In this document: in pieces, positions 58,396 to 64,000 of the stretch
Layout: the number at the start of each line of letters is the position of its first letter
How positions within the stretch are numbered: position 1 is the first letter of the stretch
Source: Echinococcus granulosus
Taxonomy: Eukaryota; Platyhelminthes; Cestoda; Cyclophyllidea; Taeniidae
Reading direction: 5' to 3'
Assembly: GCF_000524195.1 (NCBI RefSeq)
Contig: NW_020170511.1
Location: 94,085-158,084, forward strand
Length of the DNA stretch: 64,000 bases
Program-made: the position numbers and the translations under genes
The notes under the pieces: generated by a model
The model's database searches: none
Seen by the model: only the letters and a program-made list of their open reading frames with translations
Told to the model about the DNA's origin: nothing

Positions 58396-61300
58396 AATCC
58401 AAATCGAGGAGAGGATCCCATTCTCACCGTTATATCCTGACAAAGGCGGATACCATCAACTTGATAAGTAGTGTCCATTGAAATTATTCCCCAAACGCTG
58501 CTGGCATTTTTGGTCCGGTTTGCAAATTGGGCAACTGACCGAATATATAGTCTAATCAACCACTCCCAAGACGAGTTAAGCATCTATTGTTAAAAGACGC
58601 CTCTCTGTATCTGTAGATGTGGGGCACGACAAGGTCTACAAAAGGTAGTGTGCGAAAGGAAAATGGTTCTCTTAAATGCTTTTAGAGTATTTATCTATAC
58701 AAACACTTACAAAATCCCTCATTTTCCTCTGCGGAGGATCGAGCGTACAAATACCACTTTGCTGGCTACTTTGTCTCCTCACCGTCCCTTTTTCTACTTC
58801 TTCCTTGTACCCCAGATATCCATTCTATCTAGTGTGCGATCGCTTGATTCTTAAAAGTAGATCACTACCGCTAGAGGTAATGCCAATATAGGGGTTCAGA
58901 GGATAAGAATTGTGAGGAGACGATCTCTTCTTCCCACTCCAAAGCCAGATTTCCTCAAGAAGAAGCTTTTAATGGGAGACGCCAGACATTGTTTTACTAA
59001 ATGTGAATAAAACCTCTACCTGCTTTCGGTTTCTAGCAAACATCCCCATTTCTTGTCCGCCACACGTACAAAAAGGTATGCATGCCTTCGAAGCGTGGGG
59101 TTGAAAATTAATGGATAGGCTGGAGATAATTAAGGTGTTCGCTTAGTGTAGAAACAAAGTTATTTTTCATCAAAAGTTAGTCAACAAGCAAAGTGTACGT
59201 TTTGGTAACTTGAAAAAGACAAAGACTACATTTGTGATCTGTGGATAATTTATCATCTGTTAAAGCATGGATGGCGGTGTCAATTTGCTTAAAAGATGTC
59301 CCACAGAACTTTTCCATTTGATATCGATGCAAACCAAATGCTTCGTTGTCATTCACGTCACACATTTATGATTACTCCTAGGATATTAATTTTGGATTGT
59401 ATTAGGTGGTGGGGAACTACAACTCCCCATAATCGAGAGTTGAGCACCTTCCAGAATTTAATGCAAGCTTCATTCAATGGTTGTATATCCACCATCTAGC
59501 AGAGCGACATTGTAAAAGTAGTATATTCTGTTACTCGGCAAAAGTGAATACCAGAAGTTTCGGCATCACTGAAACTAATTCAAACTCGGCTAATTAAGCG
59601 GATAAGTTTGAATCCCACCTTTTATCCTCGATGGATAGTTTATGAGATGAGAGTTTTTTGTCAGGAAGAAAGGATAAAGATCTGAACAGTCGTATTTTAC
59701 AAGACGTGAGTCAAGTCCTTTTAGATACACACAGTAAAGTACGCACAAAGCGTTGTGCTCACTTGCTAATATGGTTCAAATTTTCTGCTTTCTCATGGCG
59801 GTGCTTTCCGGAGAGAACCACTATAAAATTTGCCTCATGGAGCCGCTGAAATAAGCATCTGCTGTGGGGTATTCGCATTTAACCTTGGCTAAATTTATGC
59901 CTTTCAGTCCCTGCTTCCGAAAAGCCATATGCATGGGTGCTGCTCTCACCACTTGTTGGATTCGCCGCATAAGTGATCTCCCATTGATGGAGTGATCCGA
60001 ACTTCCAAATGATACATCTTACTTCATTTTCTCACGTTTTACAGACCTTAAATTCTAGCATAGGGAGATGCCTTTGGTTGATACCTACCAGAAAACGTTT
60101 CGCTACGTAAGAAATGACACTTCCTGGTATGCAATCTTGACTAAATTACCGCTTGCTCGTGTGGCTATTAAAAATCACCTTATCATGCTGAGGAGAAGTC
60201 AGTAATTTAAAACAACGAATAGGTTGATGCACGCAATGGGATATTAATTTTTGACGCTTTGGTTGTACAGTACCACAGTTGTAAGCCTCCTTGCCTAGAG
60301 GCCATAATCTCCCTCCAGAACCAATATTCGGCCAGTAACCGCAATGAATCGCAACTTGCAGAGGCTGAAGTACTCGAGTAGTTAGATACAGAGTTCAACA
60401 AATTCATCAAGCGTCACAGTAAGCCGAGTTGGCTTATCACCTTTCCGGAGTTGACGCCTTTCTTTTAGATAAATCAAAAAGAAATTAGGCAAATTTAACT
60501 TTCACGTACTTTCAAGTGTGACTATCAGCTCGCGCCACACACCTAGCAAACGTTTGTTTAACCTCATCACTGCCTACAGGTGGTGGTAGTACTGGTGTGG
60601 AAGTACCAATTCCCGCTTTGTGCGCATATGACGATCAAAATACCCGTACAGATTTCAATACAGCTAACTCTGATCGTTTAATGTGGTTTTCCCTCTGATG
60701 CACCCCAAAGTATGTAGAGATGCCATTTCATACCCCACTAGTGAGAGCCTTTAGGGATCGTTGCGGTCTCTGCCATTCTACTGCAATTTCAAATGCCCTG
60801 CTCGAGCTCTCTAAATGTTGGCTTAGTTTGATGAATGTGATTGCAGCCAATGCACTGTAGAAACCGAAATCCACTCGGTTTCAGAGCTGCTAGTACGGTG
60901 TACATGGTGTTTGAGGAAGCTGCGGCATGTGTTTTAGCAGAACGTACTGCCCAGAAGTGGTTTACGAGGGTTTTGATATTCATTGTTATGTTTTCGGTAC
61001 TTTAGTGTACTGGCATTATCAATTAGAGACCTTAATCTTATTTTCTCGTCATTTTTATTAAATTTTATTTTACAAACCTACGGACTCAAAAACGTAATCA
61101 TTTTCATTCATTTTAAATTTCATGACCCAACCAAATTAGCCATTGCCGCTGTGATGTTGGCAACCAAGTTAATGACCTCCTCCTAATATTAGGCTGATCA
61201 AATGAGGGATTAAGATAGCAGCAAAAAGTGAAGGGATGGTGATTTAAAAGATTTTCCCTAAATCTAGCAGAATAGAAATCACGCGGTTAAGAACTTGCGT

Positions 61301-62510
61301 ATTTTAGTCTTTTTTGGACGGAAACATCTGAAATAACTTTCTAATTTTTTTACTAGGAGGGAGAGGGTTAAACGTGTTGAATTATTGGAAGCCAAAGCTT
61401 TAATATTGACAGGTCGCAAACACAGGTTGCTTGATCCAATATTTGATCTGGCCTATCAAAGCAGGCGGAGAATGGGGTCTAAGTCACATTTACAGTTAGA
61501 ACGTGACCGAAGCAAAAGTCAAGGCTAATATTTAGAGTAGACTCAGTTGTCATCGTCACGACATCACGTGATTCAGTGAAATGGACTTCTTTTATGTCTC
61601 TTTAATCCTCGTTAAGGCTTTTAACCAGACGCTTTAAACCGATTTCAGACAACTACACATTAAGGGTGTGATTAAAAAGCAGAACCCAATAAAAGGTGGG
61701 CCTCACTGATGTCAAATCTCGGCCCCAAAAGACCCATTGCATAAGCTCATCCATTCGAATAGCTGTAAAAAGATTAATTACAATCTAAACATGTAATCTA
61801 AGACCTATCCGACTTGACAAAGTACGTGAATGCAACTGTTTAGCTCTAAAAGCAAAAAAACTTTTCCGCTACCACTGCTTTGAATCACTTTATTATCTAA
61901 CCGTAAGTTCTGCTTTGCATCGGATGTCTAATACGATGAAAAGGTGGTCACAACTGGGAGGAATCATCACCCGTGAACAAACCCATTTGTATTCCACCGC
62001 ATACACTTCCTCTCCTCGCACACACGTACGCCCAAAGCAGAGACTTTTGCAGGTGAAGTGGAGCGTGACTTGAGCGGGTGGGATACGTCGCATAGCAGTA
62101 AGCATTAATAAGTTGGTGTGCTTAGTAGAACTTTGAGTACAAATAAAAGCATATTCCATCACAAATCAGACAGCAATCAACCGTCAAGCAAACGGGTAAG
62201 GCGAATTCGAAAGTTAAAACTTCTCCAACTTCGATGGATACAAGCCAAAGGCAAATTACAGTCAATGGTTGGTAACGAAGTACGGCTGATGCATCCTCCT
62301 GACTAAATGGCAATTTGAGATCGAATTTAATGGCCCCAACAATTTTCCAAATCCAATGGCTAATAGAATAGTAGATATAATGGAAAATTGCGCCCTCTAC
62401 CCGGAAGAGATGTAGCATAAACCTAGTGGTTTTCAAAATCTATTAAGACATAAAGTGTGGCATAAGTAAATTTTCCGCCGCATTTGGAATGCCCTTAAAA
62501 CACATTAACT
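58396..62510. other. Intergenic region, right part
   Basis: AT-rich, short ORFs only. A plus-strand frame at about 60525-60697 (about 57 codons, includes PIPALCAYDDQNTRTDF) and a minus-strand frame at 60789-60983 look protein-like but match nothing I know. Confidence 0.5.
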
Positions 62511-62610
62511 NNNNNNNNNNNNNNNNNNNNNNNNNNNNNNNNNNNNNNNNNNNNNNNNNNNNNNNNNNNNNNNNNNNNNNNNNNNNNNNNNNNNNNNNNN
62601 NNNNNNNNNN
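62511..62610. other. Assembly gap (100 N)
   Basis: Exactly 100 N within intergenic DNA; the true size is unknown. Confidence 0.99.
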
Positions 62611-63859
62611 TTATTTAGCATGAAGTATGTTGTAATGAAGATTTTAAAAGGTGGGAAGTCAATCAGGCGGTCCTAAGTGAGCCTAACTCCATCTCCCATC
62701 TCCTTCCATTGGTGCAAATTTTCTGCACGTCTGGTGTGCTCAGTGTGAAACGATAAGAGATACACAAAATCCGAGCTTTTCCACAAATAAACTGACACAC
62801 ACGACAGCCTTAAAGTAATAAGCAGGTGCTCAATTATTAGAGATAAAATAACTTAGCATGTTTTCCCATCCCAATCAGGGAATTTCCAATTTAATAACAT
62901 GGAGTAAAGAAAATGAATTACGAGTTTGTTTTGCCGACTCCGATGCCTTGTAGTAGTAGGGATTAGTGAGTAATGACATGGTTACGTGATAATGCGATTA
63001 CGGTAGGGCCATGGAATTCAGGACACAGCCTGTAATTACGTGTCATCAAGCCGACCCCTGACAGATTTGGCATTGTCATGACCTGCTTGTCATCTCTTTG
63101 TCCTGGTTCAGGCATTTCAGCTGGATGTTCTTACTTTGTAACTTGGTCTTGACGGCATAAATTTAACTTTTTAGAGCAAATTCGGTGTTAATTTCTTTTC
63201 ACGTTGATTATTTAAAAATAACCAACTAAGGCATTAAAAATGTTCTAGAGTTAGCATTTGGAATTGATATGTTTCATTGTTACCTGTGTTATAGGGGTTT
63301 CAAGTGGTGTATCCCAAACGATCTTCTAGCCAAGTCAAGTAAATTCCTGTTAGAAAATAAGGTAATTGTAGTCTTTTTAATAAAACAGTAAGAACTTGCT
63401 TCCCAAAGGTATGGAAAAGAGAGGTAGTGTCACTCTGCTAAGTCATTGGATTTGGGAGAAACTTAACAGCAAACGGAGAGATGGTGAAGTGGCTGCTAGA
63501 GCAAATTTCAGTTGTTAAACAAAGCAAAATAAGGTACGCATCATTTTTTAGAATTTGGTAAAAGAATTTTAAGTAAGTTCGAAGAAATGAAGGTTTTGAG
63601 AGCAGAAGCGGGTGGTACCACAAGTATTACCAAACCGTATGTGTTCAGTTGCCCGTGATCACCCAAGACACCGCCAATCAAGGGTGCATGGGAGATTCAG
63701 TGAATGAATGAGAAAGCAAACGGCTCTAAAAACACTTTGATTTTAAAGACATTCAACCTATAGGTATCTACAGGAGACCCTTTTTGTGCTAACCCACTGT
63801 AATGCATTCGTCTGATGTGAACGCTTCAATCGGCAGAGCACACGTCGATCAATGACGGC
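62611..63859. other. Intergenic region before the right-edge candidate exons
   Basis: 1.2 kb without a recognisable gene. The last few hundred bases would be upstream sequence of the candidate gene at 63860. Confidence 0.5.
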
Positions 63860-64000
63860 ATGTCCGGCAGCGGTGGCTCACCTTTTAGCTTAAAGCGGCC
63901 ACTTGGGTACTAATTTAGTGTGCTTGTTGTCCTACTAGATACTGAGACAACCATCATCACCGATAACGGTGCATCCCTGGACAAATCTTTCTTGGCCATG
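63860..64000 (+). CDS. Candidate 5' exons of a gene running off the right edge
   Basis: An acceptor-like stretch at 63906-63938 (TACTAAT branch-like word, pyrimidine-rich run, CTACTAG) is followed by an open frame to the window end, TETTIITDNGASLDKSFLAM. A short upstream ATG exon (63860-63872, MSGS then one base) could splice to it across a 66-nt intron, giving MSGSD-TETTIITDN. The donor of that first exon (G|GTGGCT) is weak. No family is recognised. Confidence 0.28.

Noticed and set aside
59590..59625. AAGTTTGAATCCCACC as a tRNA B box
   Set aside because: No cloverleaf can be formed with the flanking sequence.

Overview
The window is a piece of a eukaryotic nuclear genome, most likely a flatworm and probably a tapeworm. 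The evidence is intron-rich genes that mix very short introns (31, 37, 42, 65, 73 and 74 nt) with multi-kilobase ones, AT-rich non-coding DNA, and animal-type proteins (p130Cas family, cytoplasmic dynein intermediate chain) at typical invertebrate divergence. From memory, tapeworm genomes have intron-length peaks near 36 and 73 nt, which fits; the exact species cannot be read from the sequence. Two runs of exactly 100 N (8977-9076 and 62511-62610) are assembly gaps.

Layout. (1) 97-8609, minus strand: cytoplasmic dynein 1 intermediate chain, seven exons reconstructed; its last exon(s) lie beyond the left edge. (2) 9088-11796, plus strand: an intronless, GC-rich kinesin-14 (C-terminal motor), head-to-head with the dynein gene across about 480 bp that contains an assembly gap. 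(3) 12760-18368, minus strand: DRG2, a conserved GTP-binding protein, complete in ten exons and 363 residues, with a polyadenylation signal 24 nt after the stop. (4) 18376-24852: intergenic. (5) 24853-49389, minus strand: a single p130Cas/BCAR1-family scaffold with only 723 codons in three exons spread over 24.5 kb, so two introns of about 12.4 and 9.9 kb. (6) 49390-63859: a long AT-rich intergenic region with decayed coding-like remnants and weak retroelement-like signals. (7) 63860-64000: a possible first pair of exons of another plus-strand gene running off the right edge.

The dynein intermediate chain and kinesin-14 are both parts of minus-end-directed microtubule motors, so their divergent arrangement is the most suggestive functional neighbourhood. 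DRG2 (translation-associated GTPase) and CAS (integrin/Src adhesion signalling) have no obvious link to them. The CAS protein keeps the SH3 domain, a serine-rich helical region and the C-terminal FAT-like region, but the predicted exons contain no canonical YxxP substrate repeat, which is unusual for the family.

Exon borders were called by eye from GT...AG sites, reading-frame phase and recalled family sequences; no alignment or expression data were available.
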